DNA of 19,149 bases, from contig CALABV010000112.1 of assembly GCA_937886325.1 (NCBI GenBank), positions 1 to 19,149 of the forward strand. Direction: 5' to 3'. Numbering within the stretch: position 1 is the stretch's first letter; each line of letters opens with the position of its first letter. The position numbers and the translations under genes were made by a program. The stretch is from an uncultured Geobacter sp. (GTDB taxonomy: Bacteria > Desulfobacterota > Desulfuromonadia > Geobacterales > Geobacteraceae). Shown piece after piece: positions 7,320-15,342 of this stretch. The notes under the pieces were generated by a model. That model ran no database searches, had not been told where the DNA came from, and was given only the letters and a program-made list of their open reading frames with translations.

Positions 7320-8499
7320 CGAAAAGCTCCGTATCCTGATGATTGCCCCCACTCCCTTCTTCGCGGACCGGGGGTGTCACGTGAGGATTCTGGAGGAGGC
7401 CAGGACCCTGCTGGCGCGAGGGCACGACATCAGGGTCGTGACCTACCATCTGGGGAAGGACCCGGCCGGCATCCCCACCTGCCGCATCCCGCCGGTCCCC
7501 TGGTACCGGAAGCTGTCCGCCGGCCCCTCCTGGCACAAACCCTATCTCGACATCCTCCTGTTCTTCAAGGCAGCCGCTGTTGCCCGCCGCTTCCGGCCCC
7601 ACCTGATCCATGCGCACCTCCACGAGGGCGCCTTTCTCGGAATCTTCCTGAAAAAATTGCTCAGGATCCCTTTGATATTCGATTGCCAGGGGAGCATGAC
7701 CAGCGAGATCGTCGACCACGGATTCGTGCGAAGGGGGGCGCTGCTCTATCGACTGTTCCATCGTCTCGAGAGTTTCGTCAACGCCGGCTCGGACGGCATC
7801 ATTGCCAGCTCCGGCCCGGCCGCGCGGGAGTTGCGGGAGGGGTGGGGCGTTCCGGACGGGAAGGTGTCGCCCCTCATGGACGGCGTGGATGCCGACGTGT
7901 TCTCACCCGGTTGCGGCGGGGAGGCGCGGGAAAGGCTCGGTATCCCGGCGGACGCGACGGTGGCCGTGTTTCTCGGGGTGTTGAACCGGTACCAGGGCAT
8001 CGATATCCTGCTGGAGGTGGTGAAAATCCTGAAGGGGAGGGGAGTCCCGCTCCACTTTCTGGTCATGGGCTTTCCCGAGGAGCGGTACCGGCGCATGGCC
8101 GATGAATCGGGCATCGGGGACCGCATGACCTTTACCGGCAGGATCGACTACCGTGATGCGCCCCGCTATTTGTCGGCCGGAGACATTGCCTTGTCGCCGA
8201 AGATCTCCAGGACCGAGGCAAACGGCAAGCTCTTCAACTACATGGCCTGCGGGCTGCCGGTGCTGGCGTTCGACACCCCGGTCAACCGGGAGATCCTGGG
8301 GGATGCTGGAGTCTATGCGGCATTCGGGGATGCCTCCGATTTCGCAGAAAAACTTGAGAAGCTCGCGCAGGACGCGGAAGTCCGCCGGAACCTGGCGCAA
8401 AGGGTCAGGGCGCGGGCGGTGCGATGTCACTCCTGGCTGGCGCGGGGCGAAGAGCTGGAGGCGGTCTATCGCTCGCTGCCCGGCATCCGGGCGGAGTAA
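7312..8499 (+). CDS. Family 4 glycosyltransferase (GT-B fold)
   Basis: 395 residues from a TTG at 7312 that overlaps the preceding stop, with AAGGAA just upstream. The next in-frame ATG (7339) would remove the first beta strand, so the TTG is preferred. The N-terminal Rossmann half begins with LRILMIAPTPFFADRG (6-21) and covers about 1-185; the C-terminal nucleotide-sugar half runs about 205-385. The donor-binding segment SRTEANGKLFNYMACGLPV (299-317) matches the EX7E-like region, and PLMDGVD (187-193) is a common GT4 motif. It is a cytoplasmic, retaining enzyme with unknown sugar. It is the last gene of the plus-strand block and is followed by a convergent gene. Confidence 0.87.
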   Translation: MADEKLRILMIAPTPFFADRGCHVRILEEARTLLARGHDIRVVTYHLGKDPAGIPTCRIPPVPWYRKLSAGPSWHKPYLDILLFFKAAAVARRFRPHLIHAHLHEGAFLGIFLKKLLRIPLIFDCQGSMTSEIVDHGFVRRGALLYRLFHRLESFVNAGSDGIIASSGPAARELREGWGVPDGKVSPLMDGVDADVFSPGCGGEARERLGIPADATVAVFLGVLNRYQGIDILLEVVKILKGRGVPLHFLVMGFPEERYRRMADESGIGDRMTFTGRIDYRDAPRYLSAGDIALSPKISRTEANGKLFNYMACGLPVLAFDTPVNREILGDAGVYAAFGDASDFAEKLEKLAQDAEVRRNLAQRVRARAVRCHSWLARGEELEAVYRSLPGIRAE

Positions 8500-8506
8500 C
8501 GAGGAA

Positions 8507-8527
8507 GGCGCATCGCTGTGACGCGCC
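8507..8527. terminator. Weak hairpin between convergent genes
   Basis: GGCGC (8507-8511) and GCGCC (8523-8527) flank an 11-nt loop between the family 4 glycosyltransferase stop and the thioesterase stop. No T-run follows on either strand, so a role in ending transcription is only suggested by position. Confidence 0.25.
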
Positions 8528-8547
8528 GCAACGGATCCTCGCCGGCG

Positions 8548-9030
8548 CTATTTCTTCGGACTCTTTTTCGCTTCCCTTCGAACCTGATACCGTTTCTCCG
8601 CGTCGGAGAAACGTCTCCTTTCTTCGTCTGTTTCGGCTATCAGTTCCGGAATCAGGGTCGGCCGTCCGTCCGCGTCCAGGGCAACGAATGTCAGGTAGGC
8701 GGACGCCGTATGCCGCACCTCTCCCGTCATCAGGTTTTCCGCTTCCACCCGTACCCCGATCTCCATGGAAGTTTTCCCGGCACGGTTGATGCTGGCCTTG
8801 AGAGTGACAAGATTGCCCAGGAATACCGGGCAGTGAAAATCAAGCCGGTCGATGGAGGCGGTGACCGCATTTTTGCCGGTATGCCGGGATGCAACGACCA
8901 GCGCGGCATTGTCGATGAGCTTCATAATGGTGCCGCCGTGTACGTTGCCCGCCGGGTTGGTGTCCGCAGGCAGCATGATCTGGGCCAGGACGACGCTGGA
9001 ATGGGATACCTTCCGTGCTTTCGTATCCAT
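8548..9030 (-). CDS. Hotdog-fold acyl-CoA thioesterase (YciA/BACH type)
   Basis: 160 residues, a usual length for the single-domain family. The active-site block has Asp23 and Asn25 followed by GNVHGGTIMKLID (28-40); Asp40 sits where the family's catalytic acid is expected. The block FHCPVFLGNLVTLKASI (65-81) gives the central strands, and the tail (about 135-160) is charged and probably outside the fold. The expected activity is hydrolysis of acyl-CoA to free acid and CoA in the cytoplasm; chain-length preference cannot be read. The ATG has AGGAGG 8 nt upstream. It follows the S4 gene by 57 nt on the same strand and may share its transcript. Confidence 0.9.
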   Translation of the reverse strand: MDTKARKVSHSSVVLAQIMLPADTNPAGNVHGGTIMKLIDNAALVVASRHTGKNAVTASIDRLDFHCPVFLGNLVTLKASINRAGKTSMEIGVRVEAENLMTGEVRHTASAYLTFVALDADGRPTLIPELIAETDEERRRFSDAEKRYQVRREAKKSPKK

Positions 9031-9087
9031 GAATACTTCCTCCTTGTTGTCTTTGTGATTCCGGGCCGACGTGAAACCGGACCGGCT

Positions 9088-9285
9088 TCATTCCACCGGA
9101 TACGCCTTTCCCGCTATCTCGACCCGGTCGCCGGGATAGAGCTTCCTTCCCCTGCGGGTCTCGATTTCACCGTTTACCCGCACCATTCCTTCCATGATCA
9201 GCATCTTTGCCTCTCCACCTGAGGAGGCGAGGCTCTCCGCCTTGAGAAAGCTGTCCAGCTTGATGAATTCCGTGTCAATCTTCAC
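9088..9285 (-). CDS. Small S4-domain RNA-binding protein (YaaA/YbcJ-like)
   Basis: 65 residues using the GTG at 9285, preceded by AAGGCGG. The frame is open to 9474, but that longer version would run into the pncB start and promoter, and its extra residues look non-coding. The protein is nearly all one S4 domain: IKLDSFLKAESLASSGGEAK (8-27) forms the RNA-contacting helices, and VRVNGEIETRRGRKLYPGDRV (35-55) the strand-turn segment. Free-standing S4 proteins of this size are thought to bind structured RNA, possibly rRNA; this gene's target is unknown. It is divergent from pncB and upstream of the thioesterase gene. Confidence 0.82.
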   Translation of the reverse strand: MKIDTEFIKLDSFLKAESLASSGGEAKMLIMEGMVRVNGEIETRRGRKLYPGDRVEIAGKAYPVE

Positions 9286-9404
9286 TCGTCCCGCCTTTTT
9301 GTCTGTTTGTTTCGGTACTTCCGCACATGAAAATACACCCGAGACATCCATGCACGCAAGCGGTTTCAGTGAATGGAGGGGCAATCCCGCACGGCGGTAA
9401 GAAC

Positions 9405-9435
9405 TGTTCAATGGGCGGATCCTGTGATATACAAT
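9405..9435 (+). promoter_or_regulatory. Weak candidate promoter for pncB
   Basis: TATACA (9428-9433, overlapping TACAAT 9430-9435) gives a reasonable -10 region. Upstream hexamers at 17-bp spacing (TGTTCA 9405-9410, or TTCAAT 9407-9412) match -35 consensus at only three of six positions. It lies in the 187-nt divergent gap between the S4 gene and pncB. Confidence 0.3.
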
Positions 9436-9472
9436 GATGTGCCGAAAATCGGATACGACAAGGAGAGAAGCC

Positions 9473-10900
9473 ATGCCCTACTCAGCCCTCCTCACCGACC
9501 TGTACCAACTCACCATGCTTGCAGGTTACCATGAAAAGGGAATGTGCGACTCGCCCGCGGTGTTCGACCTCTTCTTCCGCACGCCACCGTTTGAGGGGGG
9601 ATACGCGGTCTTTGCCGGGCTTGATACGGCGCTGCGGTACCTTTCCGACCTCCGTTTCACCGAAGACGATCTCGCCTATCTGGCACGCCTCAACATCTTC
9701 AAGCCGGCCTTTCTCCAGTACCTGAAAGGGTTCCGCTTCCGGGGAAAGGTTGTTGCCCTGCCCGAAGGGACGGTGGTGTTTCCCCGCGAGCCGCTCGTCT
9801 CTGTCGAGGCGTCCCTGGCAGAGGCGCAGCTGGTGGAGACGGCGCTGCTCAATATCATCAACTTCCAGACACTGGTTGCCACCAAGGCGGCCCGGATTAC
9901 CATCGCGGCCGAGGGGGGAGAGGTGATCGAGTTCGGGCTGCGTCGCGCCCAGGGCCCTGACGGCGGGCTCAGCGAGGTCCGCGGCGCCTATATCGGCGGC
10001 GCCCGCAGCACCAGCAATGTCCTGGCAGGAAAGACGTTCGGAATCCCGGTGAAGGGAACCCATGCCCACAGCTGGATCATGGCCTTTCCCGATGAACTCT
10101 CCGCCTTTCGCGCCTATGCCGATGTCTTTCCCGACAGCAGCGTCCTGCTCGTGGACACCTACGATACTCTCAAAAGCGGCATGCCCAATGCGATAACCGT
10201 GGCCCGCGAACTGCGGGACAAGGGACACCGTCTGCTGGGGGTGCGCCTGGACTCGGGCGATCTCGCCTATCTGAGCCGCGAGGCCCGCCGCATGCTCGAT
10301 GAAGCGGGGTTTCCCGAGGTGAAGATCCTCGCCTCGAACGAACTGGATGAATACATCATCCGCTCCATGCGTGAGGGCGGGGGGCGGGTGGATATCTACG
10401 GCGTCGGCACCCGGCTCGCCACCTGCCACGGCGATGGGGGAGGGGCGCTGGGCGGCGTCTACAAGCTGGTCCGCTACAACGGTAGGCCCAAGCTCAAGGT
10501 GACGAGCGACATTTCCAAGAGCACCGTTCCCGACCGGAAACGGCTGCTGCGGGTCGTGAACGACGAGGGGAGATTCCTGATGGACGTCATGTGCCGGGAG
10601 GAGGAGACCCTCCGGCCCGGCGACGTGGTCTATGATCCGACGAATCCGTCCCGCAACAAGCCGATTCCCGAAGGAACGCGGCTGGAGGAAATCCGGTCGG
10701 TCGTCATGGAGGACGGCACAATAGTCGTTCCGTCGCCTGCTCTGGACGAGATGGCGGATCGGTGTCAAGAGCAGCTTCGTCGTCTTCCGGAGGGGGTGCT
10801 TCGCCTGGAAAATCCCCATATCTACAAGGTTTCCATGAGCCGGGGGCTCCATGAACTGCGAAGCCGGCTGATAGAAGAGGTGCAGCGCGGGTATGTGTGA
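9473..10900 (+). CDS. pncB: Nicotinate phosphoribosyltransferase
   Basis: 475 residues from the ATG at 9473, preceded by AAGGAG at 7 nt. It converts nicotinate and PRPP to nicotinate mononucleotide, the first step of the Preiss-Handler NAD route. The N-terminal signature is LLTDLYQLTMLAGY (6-19). The substrate-binding block is FGLRRAQGPDGG (154-165). GTHAHSW (195-201) carries the histidine that is phosphorylated in this family. LLVDTYDT (225-232) and GVRLDSGDL (256-264) form further active-site strands, and VGT (311-313) sits at the phosphate site. The length matches the bacterial type with the extended C-terminus. The next gene, 60 nt downstream, supplies its substrate. Confidence 0.95.
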   Translation: MPYSALLTDLYQLTMLAGYHEKGMCDSPAVFDLFFRTPPFEGGYAVFAGLDTALRYLSDLRFTEDDLAYLARLNIFKPAFLQYLKGFRFRGKVVALPEGTVVFPREPLVSVEASLAEAQLVETALLNIINFQTLVATKAARITIAAEGGEVIEFGLRRAQGPDGGLSEVRGAYIGGARSTSNVLAGKTFGIPVKGTHAHSWIMAFPDELSAFRAYADVFPDSSVLLVDTYDTLKSGMPNAITVARELRDKGHRLLGVRLDSGDLAYLSREARRMLDEAGFPEVKILASNELDEYIIRSMREGGGRVDIYGVGTRLATCHGDGGGALGGVYKLVRYNGRPKLKVTSDISKSTVPDRKRLLRVVNDEGRFLMDVMCREEETLRPGDVVYDPTNPSRNKPIPEGTRLEEIRSVVMEDGTIVVPSPALDEMADRCQEQLRRLPEGVLRLENPHIYKVSMSRGLHELRSRLIEEVQRGYV

Positions 10901-10960
10901 TGTGTGCCGGGCTCGTCCGGACGACGTTACGGTGATAACGCCGGGAGGAAAGGGGAGACG

Positions 10961-11554
10961 ATGGAAAAAGGCTCGGCATTGGTCATAGTGGATGTGCAGA
11001 ACGATTTCTGTCCAGGATGGAATCTGGCGGTTCCCGGAGGAGACCGGGTTGTTCCGGTCCTGAATCGCTATGGTGAGCTTTTCCGGAGAAAGGGTCTGCC
11101 GGTGTATGCGTCCCGGGACTGGCATCCGTCGGATTCGGGCCATTTCAACACAGGTGGTGGTGTCTGGCCGGTTCACTGCGTCCAGGAAACGGATGGCGCC
11201 CGTTTCCATCCCGACCTGCGGCTTCCCGTTGACACAGTGATCATCTCCAAAGGGATGGACCCGGCACAGGACGGGTACTCTTCCTTTGAGGCGGTCACGG
11301 AGAATGGCGAGGATTTCCAGGCATCCCTGCGGGAGAGAGGGGTCCGTCATATGTATATCGGCGGCCTCGCAACCGATTACTGCGTCAAAAACACCGTTCT
11401 TGACGCGCTGCGCAGGGGATTCGCGGTTACGCTGCTCATTGACGCGGTGCGCGGCGTGGACCTGTCGCCGGGTGACGCGGAAGCGGCAATCCGGGAGATG
11501 GTTGAGGCAGGCGCTGAGGTTTCTTGTCTGAGGAGGCTGGAAGAGAAGGAGTGA
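10961..11554 (+). CDS. pncA: Nicotinamidase
   Basis: 197 residues from the ATG at 10961, with GGGGAG 3 nt upstream (close but usable); an in-frame start at 10904 would add 19 low-complexity residues. It deamidates nicotinamide to nicotinate, feeding PncB. The catalytic triad is visible: Asp11 (VIVDVQNDF), Lys97 (ISKGMD) and Cys141 (GLATDYCVKNT). The metal site fits Asp53, His55 and His61 (SRDWHPSDSGHF), with His72 in the WPVHC segment. pncB and pncA together recycle nicotinamide from NAD breakdown. The gene ends just before a strong hairpin and faces serA. Confidence 0.94.
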   Translation: MEKGSALVIVDVQNDFCPGWNLAVPGGDRVVPVLNRYGELFRRKGLPVYASRDWHPSDSGHFNTGGGVWPVHCVQETDGARFHPDLRLPVDTVIISKGMDPAQDGYSSFEAVTENGEDFQASLRERGVRHMYIGGLATDYCVKNTVLDALRRGFAVTLLIDAVRGVDLSPGDAEAAIREMVEAGAEVSCLRRLEEKE

Positions 11555-11567
11555 AGGAGAGGAGTCC

Positions 11568-11599
11568 GGGGCGGGAGCGACGTTCGCCGCTCCCGCCCC
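11568..11599. terminator. Strong hairpin between convergent pncA and serA
   Basis: A perfect 12-bp GC-rich stem (11568-11579 with 11588-11599) closes an 8-nt loop, 13 nt after the pncA stop and 15 nt before the serA stop. Neither side has a true T-run (the plus side continues TAATGGTTGTT), so it may act as a bidirectional end structure or protect the 3' ends. Confidence 0.6.
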
Positions 11600-11614
11600 T
11601 AATGGTTGTTGATA

Positions 11615-13222
11615 TTATTTGCTTTCCCGTGCGGTCGCCATGTGCAATCCCTTGATCAGGGTCGCTTCGGTGGCTCTTTTGATCTCTTCTATGACATTGG
11701 AGGGGACCGGCGAGTCCAGGGAGAGGATGACCATCGCCTCGCCCTTCTTTTCGCGTCTGCCCAGGTTCATGGCAGCGATGTTGATGTCGTGTTCCCCCAT
11801 GATCATCCCTATCTTTCCGATCATTCCCGGCCTGTCCTGATAGGTCAGCAGCATCATGTTCTCTTCCGGGGCGAAATCCACCTGGTAGTCACGGAGTTGC
11901 ACGATGCGCGGCGTTCCCTCGAAGTGGGTGCCCGAGATGGACCGCCTCTCGTGGGGCCCCTCGATGGTGATGGTCACCGTGTTGGAGAACGACCCCGACT
12001 GGGTCGTCTTCACCTCTTCCACCGCAATCCCCATGTTTTCAGCCACCAGGTTCGCATTCACCATGTTCACGTCCTGCTCGACCTTGCGGTTCAGGAGCGC
12101 CGCCAGGCCGCAGACGGTGATGGGGGTGGTGCAGTGCGAGGCGATGTCGCCCTGGTAGCTGAATGTGACCTTGTTCATATTGGTGTCCAGGAGCTGGACA
12201 ACGAACTCGCCCATGATGTTCACCAGGCTCAGGAAGGGCCGCATCTGCTCCATGAGGGTCAGATCGAAGCGCGGAATGTTGACCGCGTTTTCCAGCGGTT
12301 GCCCGTCCAGGTAGCGAATCACCTCGCGGGCCACGTCCACGGCCACGTTTACCTGGGCCTCGTTGGTGGATGCGCCCAGGTGCGGCACGGAAACCACGCG
12401 CTCGTTGGCGATAAGGTTCTTTACGACGTCTGACTTGGGGGGTTCCTCGCTGTAGACGTCGATACCCGCCCCCTTCACCTTGCCGCTGTTCAGGGCGTTG
12501 AGCAGGGCCTCTTCATTGATGATGCCGCCTCGGGCGGTGTTGATGATAATGACACCGTCCTTCATCCGGCTGAATTCCTTTTCCCCGATGAGGTTCTTGG
12601 TTTCCTCGGTCTTGGGGACGTGGAGGGTGATGATGTCGGCGGTGGCGATGATTTCATCCATGGAAACCAGGCGGATTCCCAGGTCCTTGGCCCGTTTTTC
12701 CGAGACATAGGGGTCGCAGCCGATGACCTCGCATTCAAAGGCCTGCAGCCGGGACACGACCCGTCCGCCCACCTTGCTGAGGCCGACGACGCCGGCGACT
12801 TTTCCCTTCAACTCGCTTCCCATAAAGGCGGAACGGTTCCATTCCCCTCTCTTGATGCTCGCGTCTGCCTTGGGGATGTTGCGGCACAGGGAGAGCAGGA
12901 GCGCCAGGGTGTGCTCCGCGACGCTGTTGGTGTTGCCGAAAGGCGCGTTGAGGACGATAATCCCCTTGGCGCTTGCCACCGGCACGTCCACGCTGTCGAT
13001 GCCGACCCCTGCCCGGGCCACCAGCTTCAGATTCTTTCCGGCCTCAAGAACATCCCGGTCGACCTTGGTGGCGCTCCGGGTGATGATGGCGTCGTACTCG
13101 CCGATGGCCGCAATCAGTTCCTCTTTACTGAGCCCGAGCTTGACATCCACTTCCACACGCGGGTCTTTCTCCAGGATCAGCAGTCCTTCACGGGCCAGCT
13201 TTTCGGTTACGATTACTTTCAT
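11615..13222 (-). CDS. serA: D-3-phosphoglycerate dehydrogenase, long form with ACT domain
   Basis: 535 residues from the ATG at 13222, which has AAGGAG 5 nt upstream; a GTG two codons earlier overlaps that site and is rejected. It oxidises 3-phosphoglycerate with NAD, opening serine synthesis. Catalytic and NAD domains cover about 1-315: Arg231 (NTARGG), Glu259/260 (VYSEEPP), His281 (VPHLGAST) and NAD-ribose Asp170 (GCDPY). An intervening domain (about 320-450) and a C-terminal ACT domain (about 455-530, YQDRPGMIGKIG) make this the long type, usually serine-responsive. The dinucleotide loop reads GLSKVG (147-152), with Ser149 where GxGxxG has its middle glycine. Confidence 0.94.
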   Translation of the reverse strand: MKVIVTEKLAREGLLILEKDPRVEVDVKLGLSKEELIAAIGEYDAIITRSATKVDRDVLEAGKNLKLVARAGVGIDSVDVPVASAKGIIVLNAPFGNTNSVAEHTLALLLSLCRNIPKADASIKRGEWNRSAFMGSELKGKVAGVVGLSKVGGRVVSRLQAFECEVIGCDPYVSEKRAKDLGIRLVSMDEIIATADIITLHVPKTEETKNLIGEKEFSRMKDGVIIINTARGGIINEEALLNALNSGKVKGAGIDVYSEEPPKSDVVKNLIANERVVSVPHLGASTNEAQVNVAVDVAREVIRYLDGQPLENAVNIPRFDLTLMEQMRPFLSLVNIMGEFVVQLLDTNMNKVTFSYQGDIASHCTTPITVCGLAALLNRKVEQDVNMVNANLVAENMGIAVEEVKTTQSGSFSNTVTITIEGPHERRSISGTHFEGTPRIVQLRDYQVDFAPEENMMLLTYQDRPGMIGKIGMIMGEHDINIAAMNLGRREKKGEAMVILSLDSPVPSNVIEEIKRATEATLIKGLHMATARESK

Positions 13223-13250
13223 GTCCACTCCTTTTCATGGGTAGTGTACC

Positions 13251-13267
13251 AAAACCGAAGAGGTTTT
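13251..13267 (-). promoter_or_regulatory. Short hairpin in the serA leader
   Basis: AAAACC (13251-13256) and GGTTTT (13262-13267) flank a 5-nt loop. It lies between the serA promoter and its ribosome binding site, so it would be in the 5' leader. No full attenuator with a T-run is seen. Confidence 0.3.
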
Positions 13268-13281
13268 AGTGAGAGTGAAGC

Positions 13282-13310
13282 ATCATAGCCTCGCAAACGG
13301 TAATTTGCAA
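13282..13310 (-). promoter_or_regulatory. Sigma70-type promoter for serA
   Basis: On the minus strand, TTGCAA (13305-13310), a 17-bp spacer and TATGAT (13282-13287, five of six). The transcript would start near 13275, about 50 nt before the serA ATG. The spacer overlaps an inverted repeat GCAAA-N6-TTTGC (13293-13308), which could be a regulator site. Confidence 0.6.
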
Positions 13311-13374
13311 GGAAATCAGCCAAAACGGTGTTTTGTGGAAAAGCGGCGTTAGAAGACTGATGCACTCGGAATTC

Positions 13375-13418
13375 AAAAAAAGTCCCCTCCCTCCTGGCGG
13401 GTGATGGCTAGGGTGGGG
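13375..13418 (-). terminator. Rho-independent-like terminator after aguB
   Basis: Read on the minus strand, two 9-nt arms (13410-13418 and 13384-13392) pair with one central mismatch around a 17-nt loop, followed by GAC and seven Ts (13375-13381). It begins 18 nt past the aguB stop and separates the agu pair from serA. Confidence 0.6.
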
Positions 13419-13435
13419 GATATGAAGTACAAAGT

Positions 13436-14320
13436 CTAATCCCGGTAGCGCTTCTCCAGGTCCTGGTAGAAATCGATGCGCCGGTCACGGAGGAACGGCC
13501 AGATGCGGCGCACCTGTTCGCCCCGGGTGAGGTCGAGGGAGGCGGTCAGGTTCTGTTCCTCTTCACCGGACGCCCTGGCCAGGATCTCCCCCTGGCAGCC
13601 CGCGACAAAGCTGTTTCCCCAGAAGCGGATGCCGCTCGCCGACGCATCGGGGGACGGCTCGAACCCGACACGGTTCACGCTGACAACCGGGATACCGTTG
13701 GCCACGGCGTGGGAGCGCTGTATCGTCATCCAGGCGTCAAGCTGACGGTCCTGCTCCTCCGGGCAGTCGGCGGGGTCCCAGCCGATGGCGGTGGGGTAGA
13801 TCAGCACATCCGCCCCGGCCAGCGCCATGAGCCGCGCCGCTTCGGGATACCACTGGTCCCAGCAGACCAGCACCCCGAGCCGGCCGACCGACGTGGCGAT
13901 TGGCACAAACCCCAGGTCTCCGGGGGTGAAGTAGAACTTCTCGTAGAATCCGGGATCGTCCGGGATATGCATCTTCCGGTACCTGCCCGCGACCGTTCCG
14001 TCCCGCTCCAGCACCACGGCCGTGTTGTGGTACAGGCCGGCCGCGCGCCGCTCGAAGAGGGAGGCGACGACCACCACCCCGCAGTCGCGGGCCACGGACC
14101 CGAGAATCTCGCAGGAGGTTCCCGGAACCGGTTCCGCCAGATCGAAAAAGCGCGTTTCCTCGGTCTGGCAGAAGTACGGGGTGGCGTGGAGTTCCTGGAG
14201 TACCACCAGGCCGGCGCCCCGGCCGGCTGCCGCGCGGATTGCGGCACAGCTCTTCGCCAGGTTCTCCGCCTTGTCCTCGCCGCAGGACTGCTGCACGAGC
14301 GCTACGTTCAGGGTTTTCAC
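13436..14320 (-). CDS. aguB: N-carbamoylputrescine amidase
   Basis: 294 residues, the usual length. It cleaves N-carbamoylputrescine to putrescine, CO2 and ammonia. The nitrilase-superfamily triad is visible: Glu43 (VLQELHATPYF), Lys116 (YRKMHIPDD) and Cys153 (VCWDQWYPE). The block YEKFYFTPGD (126-135) and C-terminal FLRDRRIDFY (277-286) are typical of AguB rather than of general nitrilases. The GTG start overlaps the aguA stop by 4 nt (GTGA) and has AAAGGAG 7 nt upstream, so translation is coupled to aguA. A terminator follows. Confidence 0.94.
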   Translation of the reverse strand: MKTLNVALVQQSCGEDKAENLAKSCAAIRAAAGRGAGLVVLQELHATPYFCQTEETRFFDLAEPVPGTSCEILGSVARDCGVVVVASLFERRAAGLYHNTAVVLERDGTVAGRYRKMHIPDDPGFYEKFYFTPGDLGFVPIATSVGRLGVLVCWDQWYPEAARLMALAGADVLIYPTAIGWDPADCPEEQDRQLDAWMTIQRSHAVANGIPVVSVNRVGFEPSPDASASGIRFWGNSFVAGCQGEILARASGEEEQNLTASLDLTRGEQVRRIWPFLRDRRIDFYQDLEKRYRD

Positions 14321-15342
14321 GCTAAGACTCCTTTGGGTATCTGCATGGTCACGCAGTGGAGCGATCCATGCTGCTGGATGAGGGGCAGGCAGTCGATTCC
14401 GATCACCTCCCTGCCGGGGAAAGCCTCGCGGACCACCGACAGGGCCGCCGCGTCGTTCCTGTCACGGTAGGTGGGCGCCAGGACCGCGCCGTTGATGACG
14501 AGGTAGTTCGCGTATGTCGCCGGCAGGCGGTTTCCGCTTCCGTCATGGCGGGGCGAGGGCCAGGGCAGGGGGAGCAGGCGGTATTCCCGTCCGGCCCGTG
14601 TCCTGAAATTCCTCAACTCCTCCTCCATGGCCCGCAGCGATGCGTAATGGGCGTCCTTTTCGGTGTCGCAGGAAACGTGGAGAATCGTGTCGTCGGGGCA
14701 GAGCCGGGCCAGGGTGTCCACGTGGGAGTCGGTGTCGTCACCCTCCAGGAAACCGTTGTGCAGCCAGAGAAAGCGATCCGCGCCCAGGTATCCGCCGAGG
14801 AGCGCCTCGATTTCCGATCGCGTGAGGTGCGGGTTGCGGTTCGGCCCCAGCAGGCATTCCGCGGTGGTGAGGATCGTGCCGCGGCCGTCGCTTTCGATGC
14901 TCCCCCCCTCCAGGATCATCCCCAGGGTTTCCAGCGGGGTCTTCGCGAATGCTCCGGATTTATGGAGCCGCCGCGTGAGCAGGTTGTCCAGGTCGGCCGG
15001 GAACTTCAGCCCCCAGCCGTTGAAGCCGAAGTCGAGGATGCGCGGCCTGTCCCCGTCCAGCACGGTGATGGGGCCGAAATCACGGGCCCAGGTGTCGTTG
15101 GAGTCGATCTCGAAGATCTCGATGCGGTCCAGGTCGATCCCGTTACCGTAGATCTTCGCCTCCATCGCTTCGCGATCCGGGGCAACCAGTACCACCCGCT
15201 CGAAGCGGCTCACGGTCTCGACGATCGTCAGGAAGACTGGCTCCACTTCGTCCAGGCAGGAGCGCCAGTCGGTCTCTTCGTGGGGCCAGGCGAGCAGGAC
15301 GCCGTCCTGCTCTTCCCATTCCGCGGGAAGGCGTCTGTTCAT
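14317..15342 (-). CDS. aguA: Agmatine deiminase
   Basis: 341 residues. It hydrolyses agmatine to N-carbamoylputrescine and ammonia, the step before AguB. Guanidine-modifying fold motifs are intact: SNDTWARDFGP (81-91), EGGSIE (145-150), DDTDSHVDTLAR with His207, and the catalytic Cys330 in GSLHCVTMQIP. With aguB it forms a two-gene route from agmatine to putrescine. An arginine decarboxylase to make agmatine is not in the window. The ATG has only AGAGG about 11 nt upstream, so the start is slightly uncertain. The genes look like biosynthetic polyamine functions, though agmatine use as a nitrogen source is also possible. Confidence 0.94.
   Translation of the reverse strand: MNRRLPAEWEEQDGVLLAWPHEETDWRSCLDEVEPVFLTIVETVSRFERVVLVAPDREAMEAKIYGNGIDLDRIEIFEIDSNDTWARDFGPITVLDGDRPRILDFGFNGWGLKFPADLDNLLTRRLHKSGAFAKTPLETLGMILEGGSIESDGRGTILTTAECLLGPNRNPHLTRSEIEALLGGYLGADRFLWLHNGFLEGDDTDSHVDTLARLCPDDTILHVSCDTEKDAHYASLRAMEEELRNFRTRAGREYRLLPLPWPSPRHDGSGNRLPATYANYLVINGAVLAPTYRDRNDAAALSVVREAFPGREVIGIDCLPLIQQHGSLHCVTMQIPKGVLA

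Noticed and set aside
8518..9222. 234-codon open frame on the plus strand
   Set aside because: Antisense to the thioesterase and S4 genes, both recognisable from conserved motifs and good ribosome sites.
9286..9474. N-terminal extension of the S4 protein to 128 residues
   Set aside because: It would overlap the pncB promoter and start; the conserved S4 domain begins right after the GTG at 9285, which has its own ribosome site.
9482..11350. 622-codon open frame on the minus strand
   Set aside because: It lies antisense to pncB and part of pncA, both with full catalytic motifs; long antisense frames are expected in GC-rich coding DNA. Its translation is low-complexity His/Arg/Pro/Gly-rich and matches no family I know.
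11606..12433. 275-codon open frame on the plus strand after pncA
   Set aside because: Antisense to the ACT and intervening domains of serA; composition typical of a shadow frame.
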